DNA of 64,000 nucleotides from CAVUAF01 sp963739375 (GCA_963739375.1 CAVUAF010000015.1:62001-126000), one strand, 5' to 3'; positions 8,168 to 18,249 are shown, counted from the stretch's first letter. Numbers and translations: made by a program. Notes: generated by a model from the letters alone, not told the origin.

Positions 8168-10719
8168 ATGACAGCCAGCAAAACGAAGTCGCTCTTATTG
8201 CTGTTTCTTCTCTGGTCAGCCGGGTGGCGTTCGGGCAAGCGGCAGGCCCCTCCCGGGCGGACTCCAAAGAACGAGTTGAAGCGATCCTCCGCCAAATGAC
8301 CCTGGAGGAAAAGATCGACTACATCGGCGGCCTCAACCAGTTCTACATCCGCGCCATCCCGCGCCTGGGCGTGCCGGAACTCAAAATGGCGGACGGGCCT
8401 ATGGGCGTGCGTAATTACGGCCCGTCGACCGCCTACGCGGCGGGCATCAACCTGGCAGCCTCGTGGGACACCGATCTGGCGAACCGGGTGGGCGTCATGA
8501 TGGGCAGGGACGCGCGTGCGCGCGGCGTCCACTTCCTGCTCGGCCCGGGAATGAATATCCATCGCGCCCCGATGTGCGGCCGCAACTTCGAGTACTTCGG
8601 CGAGGATCCCTTTCTCGCCGCGCGCACCGCCGTCGCCGAGATCAACGGCATTCAGAGCCAGGGGGTGATCGCCACCGCTAAGCATTTCATGGCCAACAAC
8701 CAGGAATGGGATCGCCATCGCATCAGCTCCGACATGGATGAGCGCACCCTGCGCGAAATCTACCTGCCGGCCTTCGAGGCGGCGGTCCGCGAGGCGCACG
8801 TCGGCGCCATCATGAACTCCTACAACCTGCTGAACGGCGTGCACATGACCCAGAACGGCTACCTGAATGACCAGATCGCAAAACGGGAGTGGGGCTTCCG
8901 GGGGATCATCATGTCGGACTGGGACGCCACCTACGACGGCGTGGCCGCGGCGCTGGGCGGGCTCGATCTGGAAATGCCCAACGGCAAGCTCATGAACCGG
9001 CAGACGCTGCTGCCCGCAGTCAAGGCAGGTAAGGTCCCGGAAGCCGTCATCGATGAAAAAGTTCGCCGCATCCTGCGCACGGCGATGGAGTTCGGTTTTT
9101 TCGACCGCCCACAGACGGATTCCAGTATCTCTACGGCGAATCCGGAATCTGCCGAGACCGCGCTCCAGGCCGCCCTGGGCGGCATGGTGCTGCTGAAGAA
9201 TGAGGGCGTTCTGCCGCTCGACAAGGCGAAGCTGAAGAACGTTGCGGTGATCGGTCCCACTGCGAATCCTGCGGTGACCGGCGGTGGCGGCAGCTCGAGA
9301 GTGCGACCCTTCGCGGCGGTGAGCTTCCTGGACGGCATCCGCAGTTACGCCGGCTCGGGCGTCACGGTGACCTATGCCTCCGGCATCCCGATCGCCAGTG
9401 AGACATTCGAGGCAACGCGCTTCACCACCAAGGCGGAAGGCGGCGAACCCGGCTTGCTGGGCGAGTACTTCAATAACCAGAATATGCAGGGTCCACCGGC
9501 CTTGAGCCGCAAGGACGACCACCTCAACTTCCGCTGGGGATACGGCAGTTACGTCGAGGGCGGGCCTGAGGATCACTTCTCCGCCCGTTGGACCGGCTAC
9601 TACACTCCTAATGCAAGCGGCGAGTACACCTTCTACGTCTCCGCAGACGACGGCTATCGCCTGTATGTGGATGACAAGCCGCTGCTGGACCGCTGGCGCG
9701 TCTCGAGCGAAACCTTGACCACTGCGATCTTCCGCCTGGAAGCCGGTAAAACCTACCGGATTCGGCTGGAGTACTTCGAAGCGACGGGGCAGGCATCCGT
9801 GGGCCTCGGGATCCGTCTCGAGGCAGGCCGTGCGCTGCGCGAAGCGCAGGAAGCAGCAGCCAAGGCCGACGCTGTCATCCTCTGTGTTGGCTTCGACCAG
9901 TCCACCGAGAGCGAGGGCTCGGACCGGACCTTTGCTCTGCCTCCGGGTCAGGACGAACTCGTCCGCGCGCTCCTCGCGGCCAATAAGAAGGTGGTGGTGG
10001 TCCTCACTGCCGGCGGCAACGCGGACATGCACGACTGGATCGACTCCGCGCCTGCGCTCCTGCACGCTTGGTATCCCGGTCAGGAAGGCGGCCGCGCCCT
10101 GGCGAAGATCATGTTCGGCGATGTCAGCCCTTCCGGCAAGCTCCCCATCTCGATGGAGCGCCGTTGGCAAGACAACGCGACCTACAACAGCTACTACGAC
10201 CCGAATCTCGGCGTGGGTCAGAGTGGCGATGCGAGAGACCCGAGCGGAGTGGCGAGGGGTCACGTAGTCTACAAAGAGGGCATCTACCTCGGGTACCGGC
10301 ATTTCGACAAGACCGGCATTAAGCCGTTGTTCCCCTTCGGCCATGGCCTGTCTTACACAACCTTCAAGTACAGCAACTTGAAGATCGCGCCAACATCAGC
10401 CGGAGAAAGCGAGCTAGTCATCGTTTCGTTCGACATCACTAACACGGGGAAGCGTGAAGGTGCCGAAGTCGCGCAGGTATATGTCAGTGACAGGCACTCC
10501 AAGGTCGAGCGTCCCGTGAAGGAGTTGAAAGGTTTCGCCAAGGTGGACCTGAAGCCCGGCGAGACCAGGCGAGTGACGGTTTCACTCAATCGCCGGGCCT
10601 TTTCGTATTACGACGTGATTGGCAAGCAGTGGAAGACTGATCCCGGGGAGTTCGCGATTCTGGTCGGCAGTTCCTCTGCAAGGACCGAACTGACCGGAAA
10701 AGCAGTGCTGACCCGCTAG
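8168..10719 (+). CDS. GH3 beta-glucosidase with PA14 domain; signal peptide split by a frameshift
   Basis: The main frame runs 8224-10719 (831 residues). It holds the GH3 barrel with nucleophile Asp in GIIMSDWDA (about 231), an inserted PA14 sugar-binding domain (about 410-545; GEYFNNQNMQG, YVSADDGYRLYVDDKPLLD), the second GH3 domain and a fibronectin-III-like tail. In this frame there is no good start. An ATG at 8168 in the next frame encodes MTASKTKSLLLLFLLWSA, a plain signal peptide. One added base near 8220-8224 would join them as ...LLWSARVAFGQA|AGPS. Either the assembly lost one base in CCGGG or the gene lost its export signal. The product would release glucose or xylose from beta-linked oligosaccharides. 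Confidence 0.85.
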
Positions 10720-10764
10720 CGGCTCACACCGGTCCGTCACGCAAGAACTGCAGAGGTGAGCAGA

Positions 10765-12852
10765 ATGCCGCGATTTATTCGTACGGCGATGTTGTCCGCC
10801 GTCGCCTTGTCTATATCAACGCATGGCGCGCACGCCCAGAACGCCCTCCAGCAACACGACCGGCGCGCGCGAGAGATCGTCGGCAAGATGACGCTGGACG
10901 AAAAAATCTCGCAACTGCACGGCATCAGGGACGACGAAAAGGGCACCTACCGTTGGGTTCCGCCTGTGTCCCGCTTGGGCATTCCCGGCCTTCAAATCAC
11001 CAACGGTCCGGCCGGAGCGGGCCCGGGCTCCACGCGTGCACCGCGTCCACAAACACCGGCGACTGCCCTTCCCTCCCCCATTGCTGTTGCTGCTACCTGG
11101 GACCTGGCCCTCGCGCGTGAATATGGCGCCATAGCCGGGGAGGAGTCCAAGGCAATCGGCAACGGATTGCTAGAGGCCCCCACCATCAACATCGCTCGCA
11201 TCCCGCAGAATGGCCGAACGTTCGAGGGCTACGGTGAAGATCCGTACCTCGCAGGAGAGTTAGCGGTCAGCAACATCATCGGCATTCAAGGCGCGGGCAT
11301 CATCGCCAACGTAAAGCACTACATCGCCAACAACCAGGAGACGGACCGGTTCATCGTCAACGAAGAGATCGACGAGCGCACCATGCGCGAGATTTATCTG
11401 CCGGCGTTCGAAGCATCGATTCGCCAGGGACACAGTGCGTCGGTCATGTGCGCGTATCCGAAAATCAACGGGACCTTCAATTGCGAGAACGGCCCGCTTC
11501 TGAACAATATTTTGAAGAAAGAATGGAGGTTCAACGGATTCATTACGTCTGATTTCGGTGCCGTTCATAGCACTGTCCCGTCGGCCATGGCGGGTCTCGA
11601 CCTGGAGATGCCAACCGGCAAGTATTGGGGTGACGATTTGAAGGCGGCAGTTGAAGCCGGCACAGTGCCGATGTCGGTGATCGACGACAAACTCATCCGG
11701 CGCTACCGGACGATGATGCAGTTCGACATCTTCGATCATCCCCCGCAGCCGCAACCGATACCAGCAAGAGAGAACGGTGCGCGCGCCCGCAAGATCGCCG
11801 AGGGAGGGATCGTTCTGCTGAAAAACTCCGGCAGCCTGCTTCCTCTGGACGCTTCGAAGCTCAGGGTGATCGCGCTGATTGGGCCCATGGCGGTGAGAGC
11901 TGTGACCGGTGGGGGAGGAAGCTCCCACGTCGTCCCGCTGTACACCGTGGATCCCGTGGATGGAATCCGCAGCGACGCTCGGTCGCATTTCAACGTGGTG
12001 GTCAGTGATGGCGCAGACCAACAGCAGGCCACTGCCGCCGCTCGTGCCGCTGACATCGCAATCGTCATGGTGGGGACGATCGACACGGAAGGCAAGGACC
12101 ATCCGATGGCCCTCGGGGACACTCAGGACAAGCTTGTAGAAGCGGTCGCGGCGGCAAATCCACGAACCATCGTCGTCTTGAAAACCGGCTCGGCGGTGCT
12201 GATGCCTTGGCTCGACAAGGTCCCCGCGCTCCTGGAAGCCTGGTATCCCGGCGAAGAGGATGGGAAGGCGGTGGCCCGCGTTTTGTTCGGTGAAGTCAAT
12301 CCGTCGGGGAAGTTGCCGATTACGTTTCCACGGGCGCTCGCAGACCTGCCCGCCAGCACGCCCGCTCAATATCCCGGCGCCGATGGTACCGCGCACTACC
12401 GCGAAGGAGTGTTCGTTGGCTACCGCCATTTCGACGCGAAGAACATCGCGCCTTTTTTCCCCTTTGGCTACGGGCTTTCTTACACGACATTCGCGTACGG
12501 CAATCTGAAGATTTCTCCCAGGAAAACTTCCGCCACAAAACCTGCCACGGTTGTGGTCGAGGCGGACGTGCGCAACAGCGGCAAGGTGGAAGGCGCGGAA
12601 GTGGTCCAGCTCTATCTGGAACTTCCCGCCTCCTCCGACGTACCGCAGCCCCCAAAGCAACTCAAGGGATTTCAGAAAGTGTCTTTGAAGCCCGGGGTGT
12701 CGGCGCATGTGCGCTTCACGGTGGATGCACGCGCGCGCTCCTATTGGGACGTGAGCAGCCACGCATGGAAAATCGCGGCTGGAAGCTATGGCGTGCTCGT
12801 AGGATCATCGTCTCGAGACATCCGGCTGCAAGGCGCCCTGCAAATTCGGTGA
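10765..12852 (+). CDS. GH3 beta-glucosidase, exported
   Basis: The protein has 695 residues from the ATG at 10765, which has GAGGTG 6 bases upstream; a GTG at 10756 is in frame but less well placed. The signal peptide ends near STHGAHAQ. The GH3 barrel (MTLDEKISQLHG, ENG/GYGEDPYLAGELA, NVKHYIANNQE) carries the nucleophile Asp in GFITSDFGA (about 260). The second domain (KTGSAVLMPWLD) and a C-terminal fibronectin-III-like domain follow. Unlike the preceding GH3 it lacks a PA14 insert, so the two paralogues probably prefer different chain lengths or linkages. It starts 45 bases after the previous gene and is likely co-transcribed. Confidence 0.9.
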   Translation: MPRFIRTAMLSAVALSISTHGAHAQNALQQHDRRAREIVGKMTLDEKISQLHGIRDDEKGTYRWVPPVSRLGIPGLQITNGPAGAGPGSTRAPRPQTPATALPSPIAVAATWDLALAREYGAIAGEESKAIGNGLLEAPTINIARIPQNGRTFEGYGEDPYLAGELAVSNIIGIQGAGIIANVKHYIANNQETDRFIVNEEIDERTMREIYLPAFEASIRQGHSASVMCAYPKINGTFNCENGPLLNNILKKEWRFNGFITSDFGAVHSTVPSAMAGLDLEMPTGKYWGDDLKAAVEAGTVPMSVIDDKLIRRYRTMMQFDIFDHPPQPQPIPARENGARARKIAEGGIVLLKNSGSLLPLDASKLRVIALIGPMAVRAVTGGGGSSHVVPLYTVDPVDGIRSDARSHFNVVVSDGADQQQATAAARAADIAIVMVGTIDTEGKDHPMALGDTQDKLVEAVAAANPRTIVVLKTGSAVLMPWLDKVPALLEAWYPGEEDGKAVARVLFGEVNPSGKLPITFPRALADLPASTPAQYPGADGTAHYREGVFVGYRHFDAKNIAPFFPFGYGLSYTTFAYGNLKISPRKTSATKPATVVVEADVRNSGKVEGAEVVQLYLELPASSDVPQPPKQLKGFQKVSLKPGVSAHVRFTVDARARSYWDVSSHAWKIAAGSYGVLVGSSSRDIRLQGALQIR

Positions 12853-12865
12853 CCAAGGAACAGAA

Positions 12866-12958
12866 GTGACGATCTCACGCCGGGAATTCATCGTGCAGGC
12901 AGGCCTCTTTACGACAACGGTTTCGCAAAGGGGGATGGAATCATGCAGCGACGGCTAG
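12866..12958 (+). pseudogene. orphan Tat signal-peptide fragment
   Basis: A GTG at 12866 with AAGGAA 5 bases upstream opens a 30-codon frame reading (V/M)TISRREFIVQAGLFTTTVSQ and ending at TAG 12956-12958. SRREFIVQAGL has the twin-arginine export motif and its hydrophobic run, yet no mature protein follows; the next gene starts inside it at 12943. It looks like the leftover 5' end of a Tat-exported enzyme whose body was deleted and replaced. Translation as a tiny leader cannot be excluded. Confidence 0.5.
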
Positions 12959-14256
12959 CAGTGGCAGCAGCGTTGATGGCTGCCGCAATCTGCAGTACAG
13001 CGATCTGCGCGGCGCAGGAGAAGCAAGGCTACTTTCGCACAGAACAGCAGGACGGTGTCTGGTGGCTCGTTGATCCCGCTGGGACACCGATGCTGTCAAT
13101 TGGCGTGGACGCGATCCGCTACGAGGGTGACCGCACAAAGGGCACCGGGCCATCGCCATACATGAACACCGTAGCCAGCAAGTACACCAGTCGGTCGGCC
13201 TGGGCGAAGGTGACGATAGAGCGCCTGCGCGACTGGGGCTTTAACACGATTGGGGCGTGGTCGGGGCCGGAGCTGTACGACAGCGGCTTGGCATACACGA
13301 TCATTCTCGACTTGGCAACGAAGTCGGGGGCGGATTGGCAGCATGGCCGTCCAGTGGACGTTTACTCGCCGCACTTCGAAAAAACGGCCAACGCGATTGC
13401 CCACGACGTCTGCACAAAACACGCAGCGGACCCGCGGCTTATCGGCTATTACAGCGATAACGAGCTGCGCTGGGGCGCGGACTGGCGCGGCAAGGAAAAC
13501 ATGCTGCAGATGTACCTTGCGCTGCCGGAGGGATCGGCTGGCCGGCAGAAGGCGCTGGAGTTCCTGCGGGCGAGATACGGGAACGACGTCGCTAACCTGA
13601 ACGCGGCCTGGGCAACAAAGGCAGCGACCTTTGAACAGGCAGGCAACGGGTCGGGAGAGAAGTTCGCTGCCGACAGCGACGCCTTCCTGCAACAAGTCGC
13701 GGAGCGCTACTTTCAGGTGTCGTCGGATGCAATCCGCAGGGCGGACAACAACCATTTGTACTTAGGAGCGCGTTTTTCCGGGAGACCGGCTGATTCCGTG
13801 CTGCGGGCTGCGATCGTGGCGGACGTGATCTCGATCAACGTGTACGATCTCGATCCCCGGCCACTGATCGAGCATGTCTACGCGGTCACCGGAAGGCCGG
13901 TGATGGTGACCGAATTTGCCTTCCGAGCCATTGATTCCGGGCTGCCGAATACGCGCGGCGCCGGGCCGCGTGTCCCTAACCAAAAGGCGCGTGCGCAAGC
14001 CTACCGCGATTTTGTAATCCGCTTGGAGAGTTTGCCCGAAGCAGTTGGGTATCACTGGTTCAAGTGGTCGGATGAGCCCAAAGAAGGCCGGTTCGACGGT
14101 GAGGATTCGAATTATGGCCTGGTGAACGAGCAGGATCAGCCATACGGCGTCTTGGTGAGGGAGACGAAGACAGTGAATGCCGAAGGTGTGAGGGTGCATG
14201 TTCAGCTGGCGCGAAAGGCAAACGGCGGTTCGAGAGCGAAGGATGACTGGCGATAA
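12943..14256 (+). CDS. exported clan GH-A glycoside hydrolase (GH42/GH50 agarase-like)
   Basis: The protein has 437 residues with an N-terminal signal peptide ending near AICAAQE. The opening GVWWLVDPAGTPMLSIGVDA is the pattern seen in agarase-like and GH42-like enzymes. Acid/base Glu is in GYYSDNELRWG (about 174) and the likely nucleophile Glu in VMVTEFAF (about 324), the spacing expected of a clan GH-A barrel. The exact family and substrate (beta-galactan, agar-like or other) cannot be settled by eye. GGGGGATGG just before the ATG acts as the ribosome site. The start overlaps the orphan Tat fragment. It is part of the glycosidase row. Confidence 0.75.
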   Translation: MQRRLAVAAALMAAAICSTAICAAQEKQGYFRTEQQDGVWWLVDPAGTPMLSIGVDAIRYEGDRTKGTGPSPYMNTVASKYTSRSAWAKVTIERLRDWGFNTIGAWSGPELYDSGLAYTIILDLATKSGADWQHGRPVDVYSPHFEKTANAIAHDVCTKHAADPRLIGYYSDNELRWGADWRGKENMLQMYLALPEGSAGRQKALEFLRARYGNDVANLNAAWATKAATFEQAGNGSGEKFAADSDAFLQQVAERYFQVSSDAIRRADNNHLYLGARFSGRPADSVLRAAIVADVISINVYDLDPRPLIEHVYAVTGRPVMVTEFAFRAIDSGLPNTRGAGPRVPNQKARAQAYRDFVIRLESLPEAVGYHWFKWSDEPKEGRFDGEDSNYGLVNEQDQPYGVLVRETKTVNAEGVRVHVQLARKANGGSRAKDDWR

Positions 14257-14286
14257 CAGCTCTCATCGTAAGTTTCGGGCGAAAAA

Positions 14287-14323
14287 CCCACATTAACTCC
14301 GCCTTGGGCTCCGCAAATGTGGG
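14287..14323 (+). terminator. 8-bp hairpin between two glycosidase genes
   Basis: CCCACATT (14287-14294) and AATGTGGG (14316-14323) can pair around a 21-base loop, 30 bases after the preceding stop codon. No T-run follows. It may be a weak terminator or mRNA processing element that separates expression of the GH42-like and GH5 genes. Confidence 0.3.
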
Positions 14324-14371
14324 CCACCCGCCGAAAGATGTCGTGGTGCAGGCTTTCCGCCGGAGAGAGTC

Positions 14372-15610
14372 ATGTTCAAGTTCAGACTTCTACAGTTGCT
14401 TGTTCTTCTGGTACTGACGTCCCAAACGAGCGCGCAGTTTGCACACACCGACCACAAACAGATCGTCGATGCCGCTGGTAGACCGCTCTTTCTTCGCGCA
14501 ACAAATCTGGGCAATTGGCTGGTGCCGGAAGGTTACATGTGGCTGTTCCAAGGTGGCCCGCAATCTCCTAGTGAGATCCGCGCTTTGGTGTTGGAGCTGC
14601 TTGGACCTGAAGGGTCGGCGGCATTCTGGCAGAAGTACCGCGAGAATTACGTCACGCGGGAGGACATCGCGCTCCTGCATCGGGCCGGCTTCAACGCCAT
14701 TCGAGTTCCTTTGCATTACAGCCTTTTTGAGAGCGACGACGCGGAAGGTTTCAAGCTGCTGGACCGGTTGATCGTCTGGAGCCGTGCCGAAGGTCTATAT
14801 GTAGTCCTCGATCTGCATGCCGCACCGGGCGGACAGACGGGCACGAATATCAATGACAGCGCCGGATATCCTTGGCTATACCAGAGTCCACAAGAGCAAG
14901 AGCACCTGATCGCCATCTGGCGGCGGCTGGCGACGCACTATCGCAATGACCCAGCCGTCCTCGGTTATGACCTGCTGAATGAGCCGATCCCGCCTTTTCC
15001 CAAGCTAAGACCTCTGAATTCTTCGCTTGAACCGCTCTACAAGAAGTTGTCGGCCGAGATACGAAAGACTGATGCCCACCATATTCTCTTTCTCGGTGGC
15101 GCGCAGTGGGACGGGAACTTCGCGGTCTTCCGCAAACCTTTCGATGGGAACGTCGCATACACGTTCCACAAATATTGGACGGCGCCTGATGAGAGCGTGC
15201 TACGGCAATACATCGATTTTCGCGAACGCTATGATGTGCCGATCTGGATGGGAGAGTCCGGCGAGAATAACAATGAGTGGATCGCACAATTCGTGAAAGC
15301 GCTTGAACAAAACAACATCGGATGGGCTTTCTGGCCGTACAAGAAGATGGAAAAGTCGGCGGCGGTCGTCAGCATTATCCCACCTGCTGACTGGGGAAAG
15401 ATTGTGGAGTTCGCGAAGCTTCCGCGCGGCACTGCGCACGTGGAAGAACGGCTGAAGGCCCGGCCCGAACAGGAGACGATCGCCCGTGCTTTCGCCGAGT
15501 TGCTAGAGAGTGTCCGCCTGCAAGAGTGTCGCGTGAATGAGGAATATCTAAAAGCGCTGGGGATGAAGTCTGATCTTGCGCCGGTCAGTGCGGGAGGATC
15601 GGCGAACTGA
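14372..15610 (+). CDS. exported glycoside hydrolase family 5 (endoglucanase/glucosidase-like)
   Basis: The protein has 412 residues. The signal peptide (MFKFRLLQLLVLLVLTSQTSAQ) is followed by a GH5 barrel: GRPLFLRATNLGNWLVPEG, FNAIRVPLHYSLF, YVVLDLHAAPGGQ, then acid/base Glu in YDLLNEPIP (about 204) and nucleophile Glu in IWMGESGE (about 295). The LNEP motif and W-rich substrate face fit exo-beta-1,3-glucanase or beta-glucosidase-type GH5 members as well as cellulases. GGAGAG precedes the ATG. It fits the cluster as the enzyme that trims glucan chains for the GH3 beta-glucosidases. Confidence 0.88.
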   Translation: MFKFRLLQLLVLLVLTSQTSAQFAHTDHKQIVDAAGRPLFLRATNLGNWLVPEGYMWLFQGGPQSPSEIRALVLELLGPEGSAAFWQKYRENYVTREDIALLHRAGFNAIRVPLHYSLFESDDAEGFKLLDRLIVWSRAEGLYVVLDLHAAPGGQTGTNINDSAGYPWLYQSPQEQEHLIAIWRRLATHYRNDPAVLGYDLLNEPIPPFPKLRPLNSSLEPLYKKLSAEIRKTDAHHILFLGGAQWDGNFAVFRKPFDGNVAYTFHKYWTAPDESVLRQYIDFRERYDVPIWMGESGENNNEWIAQFVKALEQNNIGWAFWPYKKMEKSAAVVSIIPPADWGKIVEFAKLPRGTAHVEERLKARPEQETIARAFAELLESVRLQECRVNEEYLKALGMKSDLAPVSAGGSAN

Positions 15611-15709
15611 ACGATTCTTCAATCACCCATTCGCTCGTAGTTTCATGTAAGTCTCAAGGGCAAGAATCGCGGGCGAATAACGGGCTACTCGGAAACGACT
15701 GCTCGTCGC

Positions 15710-16525
15710 ATGATGCGCGAAATCGGCCATAACCTGTACGCGTGGTCGTACGCGCACACGGTGAAAGTCGATGCGCAGGACAATATCTGGGTGACCGACA
15801 AAGGCTCCGACATGCTGGTGAAGTTCTCGCCGCAAGGACGCGTCGAAATGGTCTTCGGCCGCAAGCAGGAGGCCTCGGACGAGGGCACCGGCCCGCTCAC
15901 GCACGTACATCCGCCGCTGCCGCCGGTGGACGGATACTTCCGCCAGGTGACGGACGTGACCTGGGATCCCGCGGGCAACACATACCTCAGCGACGGCTAC
16001 ATCAACTCGCGCGTAGCCAAGGTGGACAAGAACGGCAACTGGGTGAAGTCGTGGGGCGAACCCGGCGACAAGCCTGGCCAGCTGAACACGCCGCATAGCA
16101 TCGCCGCTGACGCGCAGGGGAACATCTACGTTGCCGACCGCGGCAACCGGCGCATCCAGGTGTTTGACGGTGAAGGCAACGTGTTGCGCCAGATAACGAT
16201 TGATGTTCCCGTTGATCCCAACGCGCGCCCCGCCATCGGCAACAAGCCGACCCAGACGACGGGCACGATGTCGCCGGGCGCGCCCTGGGCGATCTGCATC
16301 ACGCCGGGAGCGAAGCAGGTGCTGTTCGCTTCCGACGCCTTCCCCGGCCGCATCTACAAGCTGTCGCTTGACGGCAAGTTGCTGGGCGTGTTCGGCGAAT
16401 CGGGCAAGCAGCTCAAGCAGTTCGGCTGGATTCACGAATTGGCGTGCCCGTCGGAGAACGAAATCTACGCTGCCGAGCTTCTGAACTGGCGCGTGCAGAA
16501 GCTCATCCTCGAGCCGACGCCATAA
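15710..16525 (+). CDS. NHL-repeat six-bladed propeller protein, N-terminally truncated
   Basis: The remaining 271 residues carry NHL-type repeats (HTVKVDAQDNIWVTDKGSDM, HSIAADAQGNIYVADRGNRR) like those of peptidyl-alpha-hydroxyglycine alpha-amidating-lyase-like proteins in acidobacteria. It opens abruptly with MMREIGHNLYAWSYAH, a stretch normally found inside the propeller. There is no signal peptide and no ribosome site. The frame upstream is open only to a TAG at 15638 and encodes nothing like the family. So the first blade and export signal seem lost, which makes function doubtful. Role and substrate are unknown. Confidence 0.65.
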   Translation: MMREIGHNLYAWSYAHTVKVDAQDNIWVTDKGSDMLVKFSPQGRVEMVFGRKQEASDEGTGPLTHVHPPLPPVDGYFRQVTDVTWDPAGNTYLSDGYINSRVAKVDKNGNWVKSWGEPGDKPGQLNTPHSIAADAQGNIYVADRGNRRIQVFDGEGNVLRQITIDVPVDPNARPAIGNKPTQTTGTMSPGAPWAICITPGAKQVLFASDAFPGRIYKLSLDGKLLGVFGESGKQLKQFGWIHELACPSENEIYAAELLNWRVQKLILEPTP

Positions 16526-16659
16526 GCCAGCATCACAGAACCGCGTCGCAGCCTGGGACGGTGACAACGGCTTGGCGTGGGCGAACTGGCGAGAAAAGGA
16601 TTTGTCGCCAGCCTGGCGTGCTTGCACCGGACGATACACTGCGTCGGAGAGGTTCCTGC

Positions 16660-18249
16660 ATGCGAACCACGGCCTTCCGGCTTCTGGCTGTTGCTGTGTG
16701 CACCCTCGGGCTGACAGCGAGCGCGGCGGCCAAGGACCGAAGTCCGGCTCCGGGGCTCGAATTGCGGGCGCTGTGGGTGGACGCATTCCACCCCGGCATT
16801 CAGACGCGCGAGGAAGCGGAGCAACTGGTGGCCGCGGCCCGGCGCGCTAACTTCAACGCGCTCATGATCCAGGTGCGGCGGCGCGGGGACGCGCTCTATC
16901 ATCAGTCGTTCGAGCCGTTCGTCGAGGACGCGCCCAACGATCCCGGATTCGACCCGCTGGCCAACATCATCGAGGTGGCGCACCGCAACGGGATCGAAGT
17001 GCACGCCTGGATCAACGCCGCCCCGGTCTGGCGCGACCAGGCGCCCCCGCGCGATCCCAGGCACGTCTTCAACCAGCACGGACCGTCGGCGGTGGGCGAC
17101 AGCCTCTGGCTCACCGCAAACCGGAACGGCGACTTCAAGTTCCCGGTGGGCTACTTTCTCGACCTCGGGCATCCCGCCGCCGCCGACTACATCGCCCGCG
17201 TCTACCTGAACGTAGTGCGCCACTACGCCGTGGACGGCATCCATTTCGACTACATCCGCTATCCGGAGACCGAGGGACAACAGCTGCCGCGCGGCGCCGA
17301 CGTCGGCTACAACGCGGTCAGCCTGGAGCGATTCCGCCGCGCCACCGGCCGCACCGACACGCCCGCGCCCGACGATCCGCAGTGGATCGAGTGGCGCCGC
17401 CAGCAGGTCACCCAGCTGGTGCGACGCGTTTATGTCGAGGCCAAGGCGATCAACCCGAAGCTCAAGGTCACGGCCGCGGTCATCGCCTGGGGACGTCCCC
17501 CGGTTTCCGAGCAGGATTTTGAAAACGTCGCGCCCATGCAGCGCATCTTCCAGAACTGGCACGCCTGGCTGAAGGAAGGGATCCTCGACATGGCGCTGCC
17601 CATGAACTACGCCGCCGAATCGAGACCGCAGGTGCGTGACTGGTTCAACGGCTGGATTGACTGGGAGAAGCGGCACCGGCACGGCCGGCAGCTCGCGGTC
17701 GGCATCGGCGCCTACCTGAACACTCCGGAGGATGTGCTCGCCCAGATCGCGCGCGTGCGTCAGGAGTCGCATCGGCAACGAGTGGAAGGAATCTGTTTCT
17801 TTTCCTATACCAGTTTGTACCGGACGCCGGCGGCGGCGGCGAATGGACCGGTACTCGCTGCCCCGCGCGTTGCCATCGAACCGCAGGAACGGGTCGGCTT
17901 CCTCGTGTCCGGCGCCGCTTCGTGGCCAGGCCCTTTCGCGGCGGCCACTTCGCGGCCGCCGATGCCCTGGATCGACGCGCCGCGCTCCGCCTACATTTCC
18001 GGCGTGGCGAGGAAAGCCGATGGGAGCGCGCTCGATGGCGGCACGATCCGCGTCCGGCAGACAGGGCTGTTTGCGCGGACCAGACGTGTGACCACCGACG
18101 GCAACGGCTACTTCGGCCTCACCAACCTCAAGCCCGGCAAGTACCGCCTGCAAGTTGAAGCCCGAGGCAGCCAACGGCAGGGAACGACAACGACGGTGGA
18201 ACTCGCACCCGGGCGAGTGGCGCAGACAGTTGTACAAGCGGACTACTGA
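16660..18249 (+). CDS. GHL10-family glycosyl-hydrolase-like protein with C-terminal CarboxypepD_reg domain
   Basis: From the ATG at 16660 (GGAGAGG 7 bases upstream) the protein has 529 residues; a longer frame begins inside the previous gene and is not needed. The signal peptide ends near ASAAAKD. Residues about 30-390 match the DUF187/GHL10 barrel (LELRALWVDAFHPGI, FNALMIQVRRRGDALY, VDGIHFDYIRYPE, LDMALPMNYAAE), also seen in YddW-like proteins. The last 85 residues are a beta-sandwich regulatory domain (GVARKADGSALDGGTIRV...GYFGLTNLKPGKY). GHL10 members are thought to cut peptidoglycan-like or other glycans; the substrate here is unknown. It closes the glycosidase row. Confidence 0.82.
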   Translation: MRTTAFRLLAVAVCTLGLTASAAAKDRSPAPGLELRALWVDAFHPGIQTREEAEQLVAAARRANFNALMIQVRRRGDALYHQSFEPFVEDAPNDPGFDPLANIIEVAHRNGIEVHAWINAAPVWRDQAPPRDPRHVFNQHGPSAVGDSLWLTANRNGDFKFPVGYFLDLGHPAAADYIARVYLNVVRHYAVDGIHFDYIRYPETEGQQLPRGADVGYNAVSLERFRRATGRTDTPAPDDPQWIEWRRQQVTQLVRRVYVEAKAINPKLKVTAAVIAWGRPPVSEQDFENVAPMQRIFQNWHAWLKEGILDMALPMNYAAESRPQVRDWFNGWIDWEKRHRHGRQLAVGIGAYLNTPEDVLAQIARVRQESHRQRVEGICFFSYTSLYRTPAAAANGPVLAAPRVAIEPQERVGFLVSGAASWPGPFAAATSRPPMPWIDAPRSAYISGVARKADGSALDGGTIRVRQTGLFARTRRVTTDGNGYFGLTNLKPGKYRLQVEARGSQRQGTTTTVELAPGRVAQTVVQADY

